Shown here: positions 1 to 7,284 of the stretch, in pieces
How the letters are laid out: each line of letters begins with the position of its first letter
Numbering within the stretch: the stretch's first letter is position 1
Origin: Desulfobacteraceae bacterium
Lineage (GTDB): Bacteria > Desulfobacterota > Desulfobacteria > Desulfobacterales > Desulfobacteraceae
DNA length: 9,758 nt
Reading direction: 5' to 3'
Assembly (NCBI GenBank): GCA_003354055.1
Contig: PIVQ01000231.1
Location: forward strand, 1-9,758
Position numbers and translations under genes: made by a program
The notes under the pieces: model-generated
Told to the model about the DNA's origin: nothing
Databases searched by the model: none
Seen by the model: only the letters and a program-made list of their open reading frames with translations

Positions 1-2177
1 AGAAAGCGGCGGTTGTATAGTCCTGTCAGGGGATCCTGGATGGATTGTTGCCTCAGGGATTGCCTCAGATTGATGTTGACCAGGGCCAGGGCAATATGCT
101 GAGTGATTTTAAGGGCGATTTGGTTAACCGCCTTCCTTTGGAATGCTCTTTGGGATTTAGCCTCCGAACTGGAAAAGCGGATATGAAGCATGCCGAGGAT
201 CTCGCCGTTGGAAATCATGGGAACGCAAAGGGATAGGCGGACCTCAGGGTCATCCATATGGGCACAGGGAAGGCCGGACTCTGTTTTATCCATGAGATAG
301 GGTTTATCCCGGCGTAATGCCCAGCAGTCTTCTATCAATACCGGTGCGTTATCTTCATTAAGACCTGCCCAGTTGACCAGAACCTCGAGGCACTCCTGTT
401 CCGGATCAAAGATAAACAGTTGACCTGAGGAGTCAGGGAAAAATGCTTTGAAATACCGGTGTAATACCTGGAAAATTTCATCGGCAGTATGGCAGACCTG
501 AATCATCTCGCTCATCTTCTGGAGCAGAGCGCTTTGCTCGTTTATCATTTCAAGTTCCATGACCCGGTCCGAGAGCTCACTGGTTCTTTCTTTCACGCGA
601 TGTTCTAATTTTTCATGGGATTGCTTTAATGCCTGTTCAGAAGTTTTCTGCTCCGTAATATCAGAAAAAAAACCTTCGACGTAGATGATAGCGTCGCTGC
701 TGTCCTTGTAAGCTTTGGCATTGAATGATATCCAGATTATTTTTTTATCTTTTCGGATCATCTGGATCTGGAATCCTTTGAGGATATCCTGCCCCTTCAG
801 GACTTCAAGTATTTCTCCAATACAATCGGGATCCTTGAAAAATTGATGCTCTGATTTCTTGGTATCTTTTATCAGAGTAGCCGGATCATCATATCCGAGC
901 ATATCCGCCATTGCCGGGTTGGCAGCAAGAATTTTCCCCTTGGGGGATACCTGAAAAATTCCTTCCACTGCATTTTCAAAGATGCCCCGAAACCTTTCCT
1001 CTGAGGCCTGTAAAAGGGTGCTGGTTTTCTGGAGCTTATCAATGAACCTGTTATAATTTTCTGCCACCCGACCCATTTCTCCGCCCCATTTGATATCCAG
1101 GCGATTGCTGAAATCCGCTTTAGCCCCGGACCCGAATACATTGATCATCTCCTGAAGGGGTTTTGCAATTCTTGAGCTGATCAGCCAGGTGATGGGGATG
1201 ATTAAAACCAGCATGAGCGCAATGCTTAAAATCAGGGAATATCCAATGTTTGCCAGGGGATGGTAGAATTCTTCAAGATAACTGGAAGAGGCAACAATCC
1301 AGTCCATTTCAGGAATATAGTTGAAAATGACAAGTTTCTTTCTGGGTTCTTTTTCATCCGGATTTTTCCAGGGGTATATAATTTTCCCGTTTTTTTTCTC
1401 GCAGATCTCCTTGATGAACATCCGTCCGTTGTCGTCCCTGGACTCGTAAATATTTGTGCCCTGGAGTTTGGGATGGATAATAAGCGACCCCTGGCTGTTT
1501 ATTATAAAAGGATAACCGGTTTTTCCAAAACGCAGTGAAAGGATGCTGTCTTTAAAATCATCAACACGTAACAGTACTTTGAATTCCTCTCTGTAGGAAG
1601 ATACAGAAATGATCCAGTCCCAGGGTTCAAAATAAGTCATATACAAGGCTTTGGGGCGTTTGACGGATTCCCCGGGGTTTGCCCAGTCGTATTCAATATA
1701 TCCCTGCTTTTTACGTTTCTGTATTCTGATGAACTCATGATTTGACAGATCTGCGCCCAAAAGTTTGGCCTGGGGATGGACCTGGACCACCCCGTCATGG
1801 TTAATGCAATAAATATATCCGCTTTTTCCAATGGATTGGCTGAGCAGAAGCCGGGTGGCTCTTTGTTTGGCATCTTCCATTGAAATTACGCCTTTTTGGG
1901 ATTGGTTGTACAGACTGATCACCATTTTGTGATTGCTCTCGGCAATGGCTCTCAGATGATTTCGTATGGATGCATCAATGGCTGTTTCTACCATTCCCAG
2001 AATTGTTTGTGTTGAGTTTTTTAATTCATTTTCAATATTCTCTTCCAGAGTGGTCCTGACCAGGGAATAGATCGTAAATATACCAAATGCAAAGGTCAGC
2101 AAAAATATGGCGGAGTAGCTGAATAGAAGGCGATAACGGATGGATAATTGATTGAAACGGCGTTTAAATCCTGTCAT
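1..2177 (-). CDS. Membrane sensor diguanylate cyclase (tandem Cache-HAMP-PAS-GAF-GGDEF), 3' end cut by window edge
   Basis: I translated this frame by hand from the ATG at 2177; it stays open for 725 codons to the left edge. Order seen: a first membrane helix at about 15-41; a periplasmic region with two Cache-like repeats (about 42-205 and 206-308, each with a G-Y-I/F-x-I-N/H core followed by a V/I-x-H-P turn); a second helix at about 311-335; HAMP to about 388; PAS at about 390-505 ending in SDITEQK; a coiled-coil linker; GAF at about 562-705. The last residues, QDPLTGLYNRRF, are the standard opening of a GGDEF domain, so the catalytic part lies outside the window. The inferred role is synthesis of c-di-GMP in response to a periplasmic small molecule, with cytoplasmic PAS and GAF inputs. 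An in-frame TAG lies five codons upstream, so this ATG is the earliest ATG start; the ribosome site (GGGA, 8 bases away) is modest. Whether the active-site GG(D/E)EF is intact cannot be seen. Confidence 0.93.
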   Translation of the reverse strand, partial: MTGFKRRFNQLSIRYRLLFSYSAIFLLTFAFGIFTIYSLVRTTLEENIENELKNSTQTILGMVETAIDASIRNHLRAIAESNHKMVISLYNQSQKGVISMEDAKQRATRLLLSQSIGKSGYIYCINHDGVVQVHPQAKLLGADLSNHEFIRIQKRKKQGYIEYDWANPGESVKRPKALYMTYFEPWDWIISVSSYREEFKVLLRVDDFKDSILSLRFGKTGYPFIINSQGSLIIHPKLQGTNIYESRDDNGRMFIKEICEKKNGKIIYPWKNPDEKEPRKKLVIFNYIPEMDWIVASSSYLEEFYHPLANIGYSLILSIALMLVLIIPITWLISSRIAKPLQEMINVFGSGAKADFSNRLDIKWGGEMGRVAENYNRFIDKLQKTSTLLQASEERFRGIFENAVEGIFQVSPKGKILAANPAMADMLGYDDPATLIKDTKKSEHQFFKDPDCIGEILEVLKGQDILKGFQIQMIRKDKKIIWISFNAKAYKDSSDAIIYVEGFFSDITEQKTSEQALKQSHEKLEHRVKERTSELSDRVMELEMINEQSALLQKMSEMIQVCHTADEIFQVLHRYFKAFFPDSSGQLFIFDPEQECLEVLVNWAGLNEDNAPVLIEDCWALRRDKPYLMDKTESGLPCAHMDDPEVRLSLCVPMISNGEILGMLHIRFSSSEAKSQRAFQRKAVNQIALKITQHIALALVNINLRQSLRQQSIQDPLTGLYNRRF

Positions 2178-2248
2178 AAAAACAATCCCGGGCTAAGGGT
2201 GGGAGGCTACCAGATGTTTCTTTTCTTTTGCAAAATGGCATGCTCCCC

Positions 2249-2277
2249 ATGATAAAGGATCTTTTATTGGATATCAA
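2249..2277 (-). promoter_or_regulatory. Candidate sigma-70-type promoter for the diguanylate cyclase
   Basis: On the minus strand TTGATA (2277-2272) is followed after 17 bases by TATCAT (2254-2249). Each box matches its consensus at five of six positions. It lies about 70 bases upstream of the ATG at 2177 and directly after the hairpin that follows the dehydrogenase gene, which suggests the cyclase is transcribed on its own. Confidence 0.5.
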
Positions 2278-2278
2278 A

Positions 2279-2313
2279 TCCCTTCTTTAAAAATAAATTT
2301 TTTAAAGAGGGGA
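2279..2313 (-). terminator. Hairpin terminator after the short-chain dehydrogenase
   Basis: Bases 2279-2293 pair with 2299-2313 at 14 of 15 positions, the exception being a T-G pair, around a 5-base loop (TAAAT). The stem combines a GC-containing base with an AT-rich top. It begins seven bases beyond the dehydrogenase stop codon. The minus-strand sequence after the stem (TTTGATA) has only a short T run, so this is a reasonable but not classical intrinsic terminator. Confidence 0.55.
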
Positions 2314-2319
2314 AACCTA

Positions 2320-3150
2320 TTATAATCCAAATTTGTTTTTTAACAGTTTATCCAGAAGGGAGGTGGGGATAAATTTTTTCATCATCGGCATCATTGTGCT
2401 TATCTTTCCTAACCGGACAACTGCCTCAGGCTTATCCGAAAGTATTTTCTCTGCAAGGGCCGATGCAAATTCATCCGTGGGGGTGGCATTGTTCTGAGAT
2501 GCATTGGCCCGGGCCTCAATGGCTGATTTTACCGGAAGATACCAGGAGTCGTCCTTTAACACCCGGGAAATGGTCTTTCCTGCCGCATTGCCGAAATCAG
2601 ACTGGATCGCACCCGGCTGGACCGTCATCACATGGATACCGAATGAGGCAAGTTCCATACGAAGGGCGTCTGACAAAGCATGAAGGGCAGCTTTGGATGC
2701 GCAATAGGCCCCTGAAAACGGGGTGGTGGTAATGCCGGATACACTGCCGATGTTTACAATCAGACCGGAACCGTTTTTCTTCATGGACCCGGCGGCAAGC
2801 GTGGCCAGAACCATGGGGGCAATGACATTTGTCTCAAACTGTCCTAAAAGTTCTGCACGGGGCAGTTCAATAGCCGGCCCGATCAGGGCGTAGCCGGCAT
2901 TGTTAACAAGGATATCGATTCTCTTTTCTTCGGCTATAACCGTTTCAATCACCTCGCGGGACTGAGCCTCGTCCGTCACGTCAAGGGTATGGACGGCCAT
3001 ACCCATGGCCTTTAGGTCTGAAATTGTCTCAAGGTTTCTGGCCGTTGCCACGACCCGGCAGTCTTTTTGATGAAGCGCCAGTGCCAAAGCCCTGCCGATA
3101 CCTGATGAACATCCGGTGATAAAGACAGTTTTCTTATCTATTTTATTCAT
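2320..3150 (-). CDS. Short-chain dehydrogenase/reductase (classical SDR, probably NADP(H)-dependent)
   Basis: A 276-residue soluble oxidoreductase with the full classical SDR signature. It has the Rossmann cofactor loop TGCSSGIG (12-19), NNAG (83-86) and the catalytic set Ser136, Tyr149 and Lys153 (YCASK). The ATARN stretch after the second strand suggests preference for NADP(H); this is inference. The PG motif after the sixth strand (residues 179-180) is also present. The C-terminal 40 residues are basic and hydrophobic (MMPMMKKF), as in SDRs that act on lipophilic substrates, but there is no clear membrane anchor. The substrate cannot be told from sequence. It follows the small membrane protein with an 80-base gap that carries a likely promoter, so it may be independent of the sulfatase genes. 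The gene ends in tandem stops (TAA TAG). The ribosome site (AAGG, 9 bases upstream) is weak. Confidence 0.93.
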   Translation of the reverse strand: MNKIDKKTVFITGCSSGIGRALALALHQKDCRVVATARNLETISDLKAMGMAVHTLDVTDEAQSREVIETVIAEEKRIDILVNNAGYALIGPAIELPRAELLGQFETNVIAPMVLATLAAGSMKKNGSGLIVNIGSVSGITTTPFSGAYCASKAALHALSDALRMELASFGIHVMTVQPGAIQSDFGNAAGKTISRVLKDDSWYLPVKSAIEARANASQNNATPTDEFASALAEKILSDKPEAVVRLGKISTMMPMMKKFIPTSLLDKLLKNKFGL

Positions 3151-3204
3151 GACGGGGTGCCTTACAATTAGAGGTTGTCATCTTTTTTCGATTATAACTA
3201 TCGT

Positions 3205-3234
3205 TAAATAGATTAGGCGCTTGCCTTCTGTCAA
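3205..3234 (-). promoter_or_regulatory. Candidate promoter for the short-chain dehydrogenase
   Basis: On the minus strand a perfect TTGACA (3234-3229) is followed after 18 bases by TATTTA (3210-3205). The -35 box overlaps the TGA stop codon of the upstream membrane protein. A small imperfect dyad, TAAC/GTTA (3195-3206), overlaps the -10 region, and a TATAAT (3196-3191) sits further on. The dyad could be an operator but is too short to insist on. Confidence 0.5.
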
Positions 3235-3659
3235 CCTGATATTTTTTCCCAAATACGGTTATGATTTCTGATAAGTTCCCCGGTTATTAAAACCAATGGA
3301 ATGTAAAGAAGAGAGTTGATAAGTGAGTCTTTGATCAAATACGGGGGCAGCGGGTAGTTAATAATTTTATAATGGAGGAACAGTTCAACTGCCTGGAAAC
3401 AGCACGCCGCCAGGACCCCGAAAACAACGATAAGGCATTCCTTGGTAAATCTGTTGTGAGTTCTACTGTTTTCAGCCCAGATGATAAAGGACCATAACAC
3501 AGGGATATTAAAAACAATGAACCCAGCCGTCATCAACCAGCCGGCTGGCTGTGACAGCTTAAAAAACATGAAAAATATAGACGCTCTTGTAATAAGGATG
3601 ATTACAATGGCCTGTACAAGAATATGAGGTAGGATGAGTCTGATGCGGTTAACGTTCAA
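3231..3659 (-). CDS. Small four-helix integral membrane protein, unknown function, translationally coupled to the sulfatase
   Basis: I do not recognise the family. The product is 142 residues, about half hydrophobic, with four predicted membrane helices at about 8-31, 40-62, 74-97 and 110-130. There are short charged loops and a basic C-terminus (RNHNRIWEKISG). There is a Cys-Cys pair in helix 3 (86-87) and no metal-binding or catalytic motif. The start is TTG, two bases after the sulfatase TAA. The choice is supported by a clean GGAGG eight bases upstream inside the sulfatase 3' end; the next Met (31) would remove helix 1. The tight spacing implies co-translation with the sulfatase. A role as membrane partner, exporter or permease accessory for the sulfatase or its substrate is inference from position only. 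Confidence 0.8.
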   Translation of the reverse strand: MNVNRIRLILPHILVQAIVIILITRASIFFMFFKLSQPAGWLMTAGFIVFNIPVLWSFIIWAENSRTHNRFTKECLIVVFGVLAACCFQAVELFLHYKIINYPLPPYLIKDSLINSLLYIPLVLITGELIRNHNRIWEKISG

Positions 3660-3661
3660 TT

Positions 3662-5389
3662 TTACAGCCTCCAGATATTATTTAATCCTGGTAAAAACCT
3701 GCCGTCATCTTCTCCGATCTCTCTGTGAACCAGGGTGTTTAACTTCATGTTCAGATGCATGATCAGTTCTCTGTTCTTTTTTACATCAGAGGCAAGGTTG
3801 TTGACTTCATCCGGATCTGACAGGGTATCGTAAATTTCAATCTCATTATAGGCCATGAGAGTTTCAAAATTTTCAGGGGTATGATGGTGGATGGGGGAAA
3901 AGTACCTGGCAAATTTATACCGGCCGTCAAACATCCCCCGGTAAAAGGTTTTTAGCCCTATATTCGGTGAATAGGGGGGCTGAAAATATGATTTTGCCAT
4001 TTCCAATGGGCCTTTGCCGCTAGCGGTAATGATTTTTTTTGCATAGTCGGAGTCAACCGCGGACAGGGTGGTCCACATGAGAAGGCTGGCACCTATATCT
4101 TTGTCTCTGGGTCCTTGATCGGCAGGAGAATTTATGACAGGGCTCAGATCATACCCCCGCAGTGCCGGGTATTGCCTTTTAATTTCCTCTTTGCCCGTAC
4201 CTGCAAGGGATAAAATTGTGGGGGCTATATCTGTTGCAGACCCAAGGGCCTTTGTCTCTTCCCCTTTTGTGAGGCCGGGTACTTTAATTGAAAAGGGAAC
4301 ATTCATGACTTCCCTGTACACACAGGGGCCCTTTGATCTGAGACCATGGGCACCGGCAAGTTCTCCATGATCTGAGGTGAACATTATAATGGTGTTATCT
4401 GAAAAACCGTTTTTCTCCAGCGCATCGAGGATGGTTCCTAAGTGTCGGTCATTATCCATGATGCAGTTGATATAAAAATTTTGAAATTCTTTCCACTGGT
4501 CCGTATTTTCAAGGGGAATATCACCCATGACGTAGCTGTAGTTTTTAAACCAGTTTTCATGGGCAAAGGGTTTGGTTTCTCTGCCCTGGTCAACATAAAA
4601 GGAACGGGGAAGGTCAACGGGCCATTGCTGCTGATAAATTTCTCCTGCGCCGGTTTTTTCAATTTTTCCCCAATAATCGGGGTTTACACGGGTAGCGTTC
4701 TGATTTCCTCCTGTATCATGGAACATAATATCATGGGGGTTGACCAGATTCACCGCCAGAAACCAGGGGTCTGACGCTGCCGTGTCCCTTCTTTGCCTAA
4801 GCCACTCTTCTGTATCCTTTGCAATGATGGGGTCATATATCTGACCGCAATTATGGCCGCCGGCAACGGCACCTGTGGTATCTCCGTATTCCTGGTAATC
4901 GCTGAATCCGAAATTTTCCAGTTCATCGGTCGAAGACCGGCCCTTTTCCTGAAAATTGGTAAGGTGCCATTTGCCTTTGTAGGCCGTATAATATCCTGCA
5001 TCCCTTAACATAGAGCCAAGGGTGGGCAGTTTCCGGGGAAGTTCCGGGTTGGGCAGGGGAGAGTCCAGATCCGGGTTGCTGAAAATTCCTGTGTTCTGCA
5101 CCGGCTGTCCAGTATAGATAACCGATCGGGAAGGACCGCAGGGGCTGGTCTGTACATAGTAATTTTTAAAGTTGAGACTCTCCTGTCGCAGTCGTTCCCG
5201 GTTGGGATACCGGATGACATCTGGAAGGGTGTCCGGGTGCCTTTCCTGATCTGTTGTTATGAGCAGAATATTCGGTGGGTTGCCTGTCTGTTTCTCCGTG
5301 GCGCCTTCACCAAGGCTTGGCCCGAGAACCAGAGCCCCCAAGATACCTGCGGAGCGTTGCAAAAACTCTTTCCTTGTCAGTTTTTCCAT
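3662..5389 (-). CDS. Cys-type formylglycine-dependent sulfatase, probably exported
   Basis: A 575-residue sulfatase of the alkaline-phosphatase superfamily. The signature C84-G-P-S-R88 (CxPxR) carries the cysteine that becomes formylglycine. Probable metal ligands are Asp47-Gln48 (TTDQ) and Asp340-His341 (TSDHGE). Other conserved motifs are GKWH (139-142), NPHD (217-220) and Lys353. From memory, Asp-Gln plus Asp-His resembles choline sulfatases and phosphonate monoester hydrolases rather than the Asp-Asp/Asp-Asn arylsulfatases, so the substrate may be a small alkyl sulfate; this is inference. The N-terminus TRKEFLQR followed by a hydrophobic stretch (to about 30) looks like a Tat-type signal with RK in place of RR. 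The start at 5389 is chosen because AGGAGG lies six bases upstream. A maturase gene sits just upstream, and the next gene starts two bases after the stop. Released sulfate could feed respiration in a sulfate reducer. Confidence 0.94.
   Translation of the reverse strand: MEKLTRKEFLQRSAGILGALVLGPSLGEGATEKQTGNPPNILLITTDQERHPDTLPDVIRYPNRERLRQESLNFKNYYVQTSPCGPSRSVIYTGQPVQNTGIFSNPDLDSPLPNPELPRKLPTLGSMLRDAGYYTAYKGKWHLTNFQEKGRSSTDELENFGFSDYQEYGDTTGAVAGGHNCGQIYDPIIAKDTEEWLRQRRDTAASDPWFLAVNLVNPHDIMFHDTGGNQNATRVNPDYWGKIEKTGAGEIYQQQWPVDLPRSFYVDQGRETKPFAHENWFKNYSYVMGDIPLENTDQWKEFQNFYINCIMDNDRHLGTILDALEKNGFSDNTIIMFTSDHGELAGAHGLRSKGPCVYREVMNVPFSIKVPGLTKGEETKALGSATDIAPTILSLAGTGKEEIKRQYPALRGYDLSPVINSPADQGPRDKDIGASLLMWTTLSAVDSDYAKKIITASGKGPLEMAKSYFQPPYSPNIGLKTFYRGMFDGRYKFARYFSPIHHHTPENFETLMAYNEIEIYDTLSDPDEVNNLASDVKKNRELIMHLNMKLNTLVHREIGEDDGRFLPGLNNIWRL
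3668..3672 (-). promoter_or_regulatory. Ribosome binding site deciding the TTG start of the membrane protein
   Basis: GGAGG on the minus strand, eight bases before the TTG at 3659 and inside the last codons of the sulfatase. No ATG is available in that frame before residue 31, so this site is the main support for the TTG start. Confidence 0.7.
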
Positions 5390-5395
5390 TTGTTC

Positions 5396-5401
5396 CCTCC
5401 T
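5396..5401 (-). promoter_or_regulatory. Ribosome binding site deciding the sulfatase start
   Basis: AGGAGG on the minus strand with a six-base spacer to the ATG at 5389. It rules out the in-frame extension to a TTG at 5491, which would place 34 uncharacteristic residues ahead of the export signal. Confidence 0.85.
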
Positions 5402-5452
5402 TTCTTCGAAACTTATAATTGTGAGTTTATAGCTATTCTTAAAATTATATTC

Positions 5453-5519
5453 CGATTCAAGATCCTCCAGCACCAAGGGTTGAACCAGCAAATAACGCTA
5501 CCGGTACAGTCTTGAATCG
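5453..5519 (-). repeat. Perfect 10-bp inverted repeat in the sulfatase leader (pair b)
   Basis: CGATTCAAGA (5453-5462) and TCTTGAATCG (5510-5519) are exact reverse complements separated by 47 bases. The repeat lies between the maturase stop and the sulfatase ribosome site. Its right arm lies inside the loop of the second inverted repeat (5487-5574), so the two pairs interleave. An 8-bp palindrome, TACCGGTA (5499-5506), sits between the arms. Confidence 0.7.
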
Positions 5520-5574
5520 CTTTGTTGTTGTGCTGCACTCCTGGTCATAACGGAACATGTTTTTGTTATTTGCT
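5487..5574 (-). repeat. Perfect 10-bp inverted repeat spanning the maturase stop codon (pair a)
   Basis: AGCAAATAAC (5487-5496) and GTTATTTGCT (5565-5574) are exact reverse complements separated by 68 bases. The right arm overlaps the TAG stop of the maturase gene (5573-5575). In the minus-strand transcript the order of arms is a, b, a', b', which is the topology of an H-type pseudoknot. Confidence 0.7.
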
Positions 5575-6703
5575 ATAGATGACGAATATGTTCAGATAGC
5601 TTTATAAAACTTAGGTGTGCATGTTTAAAAAAACGTTTATACGCATCACAGAAATGGTTAACTCCCTCATCCCGTGGATCTCGTATTCTGTCCTTGATAC
5701 ATCCGCCGCGGCAAATGGGAAGCCAGGAACACGCCTTACACGGATCCGGCAAGTTTGACTTTAAGTTAGCAAACCGGCTCTGTCTTTTTGAGTTAAGCAG
5801 ATCAATAAGATCGTCTTTGAGAAGGTTACCCAGGCGCCACTGATCCTCAACAAAGAAATCACAGGAATAGACATCTCCGTTGCTTTCAACGGTCAGGTAA
5901 ACTCCGCAGGATTCCATGAGACTGCAATCCGGCGGCTCTAACCCTAAGTAAGCATGAAGAACGGAGTCAAAATTCCGAATTGAACAGGTTGGCACTCCGT
6001 TTTTAAAATCAGATACCCAGCAATCAAAAAGCCGGCAGAGAAAATCACCGTAGCGTTTTGAAGAGACTGAAAAGCCGGCTGCTTTACCCGGGTTTGCCGG
6101 ATTTGTTTCTACACAGGGTATAAATTGCATATGGGTGATGCCGGTGGCTTTTAAAAAATTATAGGTTTCTTCAGGAAATTTTGATGAGTAATCATTTACA
6201 ACAGAGACTGAATTTACATCTGCCCCGGTATCAAGAAGACGCTTCAGGCCGTCACAAACCAAAGCCCAGGAACCGGCACCGGTTTTTAAATGACGGTATC
6301 TGTTATGGACATGTGCAGGACCGTCAATGGAAAGCCCGGTTAAAAAAAAGTTTTTCTTCAGAAAAGAGGCCCATTTGTCATTGATAAGGAGTCCGTTTGT
6401 CTGAAATCCGTTGGCAACCCTTTCGCCTCCTCCGTATTTTGCCTGGAGTTCAACAACTTTTTCAAAAAACGGCAGGCCCATCAGGGTCGGTTCTCCGCCC
6501 TGCCAGACAAAAGATACTCGGTTTGATGATTTATTTAGGGCTCGGGCGATAAGTCTCTCCAATATGGCGTCGGACATTTTGGGATGATGCCCGGGTTTGT
6601 TCTTATAGAAACAATATCCGCATTTAAGATTGCATGTTGCACCCGAAGGTTTTATGAGCAACGTTTGAAGTTGTCTTACCTGGGGTCTCAGTCTAAGGGA
6701 CAT
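5573..6703 (-). CDS. Anaerobic sulfatase-maturating enzyme (radical SAM/SPASM)
   Basis: A 376-residue cytoplasmic enzyme that oxidises the active-site cysteine (or serine) of a sulfatase to formylglycine without oxygen. The radical SAM cluster motif C24-N-L-K-C28-G-Y-C31 and the SAM-binding QGGEP (68-72) are intact. The C-terminal SPASM domain has a full set of candidate ligands for two auxiliary 4Fe-4S clusters: Cys260, 266, 281, 322, 325, 331, 335 and 352. Asp282, just after Cys281, sits where the proposed catalytic base of the Clostridium perfringens enzyme lies. Length matches the family. Its ATG overlaps the end of the TetR gene by 11 bases, so the two are co-transcribed. A perfect palindrome, GGTCCGGACC (6705-6714), lies directly before the start, where the ribosome site (GGGG) is unremarkable. 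The CGPSR sulfatase downstream is the obvious substrate. SPASM peptide-maturases look similar, but the sulfatase neighbour decides the call. Confidence 0.94.
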   Translation of the reverse strand: MSLRLRPQVRQLQTLLIKPSGATCNLKCGYCFYKNKPGHHPKMSDAILERLIARALNKSSNRVSFVWQGGEPTLMGLPFFEKVVELQAKYGGGERVANGFQTNGLLINDKWASFLKKNFFLTGLSIDGPAHVHNRYRHLKTGAGSWALVCDGLKRLLDTGADVNSVSVVNDYSSKFPEETYNFLKATGITHMQFIPCVETNPANPGKAAGFSVSSKRYGDFLCRLFDCWVSDFKNGVPTCSIRNFDSVLHAYLGLEPPDCSLMESCGVYLTVESNGDVYSCDFFVEDQWRLGNLLKDDLIDLLNSKRQSRFANLKSNLPDPCKACSWLPICRGGCIKDRIRDPRDEGVNHFCDAYKRFFKHAHLSFIKLSEHIRHL

Positions 6704-7271
6704 TGGTCCGGACCCCGTTCAGCAAATAGGAGAATGCCTGTTTTACAGCATCCTTAAGGGGCGCTCCAGTGAGACCGGCCCGCAGATAGTGCTCAAGAAT
6801 TCCCCCCCGCATGAGATCGAATAAAAATGCAGGATCAACATCTGCCCTGAAATAGTTTTCCTCGATACCTCTTTTTAGAAACCCAATGAGTTGGCTTGAA
6901 ATTTTTTTTTCAAATGCCAGGGCTTTTTTTTCTATGGAAGGATACTCTCTGTATATTTCAGGCAGGGTAACCCTTGTTCCTGCCGTAATAAATTCCGGAA
7001 CTTTTTTGTAGAGCAGAGCGAGGGTTTCGGGGTAGGGTAATTTTTTTTCAAAAATCTGGTTAAAATTACCAAAGGTAAATTCCATCTGGCTGAGCACAAC
7101 TCTTTCGATGATGGCCTCTTTTGAGCCGATAATCCGGTAAAGTGTCTGCTTGGCAAGACCGGTTTCTTTAGCAAGGTCTACCATATTCCAGCCTTTTAGT
7201 CCCCGGTTGATCACCATTTCCCGGGTTTTATCCATAACCCTGTTTTGAATGTCTTCATTATTGATTTTCAT
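6693..7271 (-). CDS. TetR/AcrR-family transcriptional regulator
   Basis: A 192-residue one-component regulator. The N-terminal TetR DNA-binding domain covers about residues 8-58, with the helix-turn-helix at about 30-50 (MVDLAKETGLAKQTLYRIIG). The rest is a helical ligand-binding and dimerisation domain whose ligand cannot be read from sequence. The ATG at 7271 has AGGA six bases upstream. Upstream lies a perfect 7-bp dyad (7285-7310) suited to autorepression. The gene overlaps the maturase by 11 bases, so the regulator most likely controls the maturase and perhaps the sulfatase. The coding strand has three long A runs (nine at 6902-6910, eight at 6924-6931, eight at 7041-7048), encoding Lys-Lys pairs, which could be slippage-prone. 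Confidence 0.92.
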   Translation of the reverse strand: MKINNEDIQNRVMDKTREMVINRGLKGWNMVDLAKETGLAKQTLYRIIGSKEAIIERVVLSQMEFTFGNFNQIFEKKLPYPETLALLYKKVPEFITAGTRVTLPEIYREYPSIEKKALAFEKKISSQLIGFLKRGIEENYFRADVDPAFLFDLMRGGILEHYLRAGLTGAPLKDAVKQAFSYLLNGVRTNVP

Positions 7272-7284
7272 TTATCATCCTTTT

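Noticed and set aside
3195..3206. TAACTATCGTTA dyad as an operator for the dehydrogenase
   Set aside because: The arms are only four bases and unlike the TetR dyad at 7285-7310; not enough to call a site.
5477..5486. tRNA T-arm-like GGTTCAACCC on the minus strand
   Set aside because: No acceptor, D or anticodon arm can be found around it and no CCA follows.
5390..5491. In-frame extension of the sulfatase to a TTG at 5491
   Set aside because: AGGAGG lies six bases before the ATG at 5389, the export signal begins there, and the extension encodes no recognisable domain while covering part of an inverted repeat.
5487..5574. Integron attC-like recombination site
   Set aside because: The arms end in AAC and GTT, but the consensus core RYYYAAC/GTTRRRY is not met (AAATAAC/GTTATTT), and no integrase or cassette organisation is present.
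6705..6714. Perfect 10-bp palindrome GGTCCGGACC before the maturase start
   Set aside because: It lies inside the TetR coding sequence; single palindromes of this length are expected several times in 10 kb by chance, so it is noted but not called an operator.
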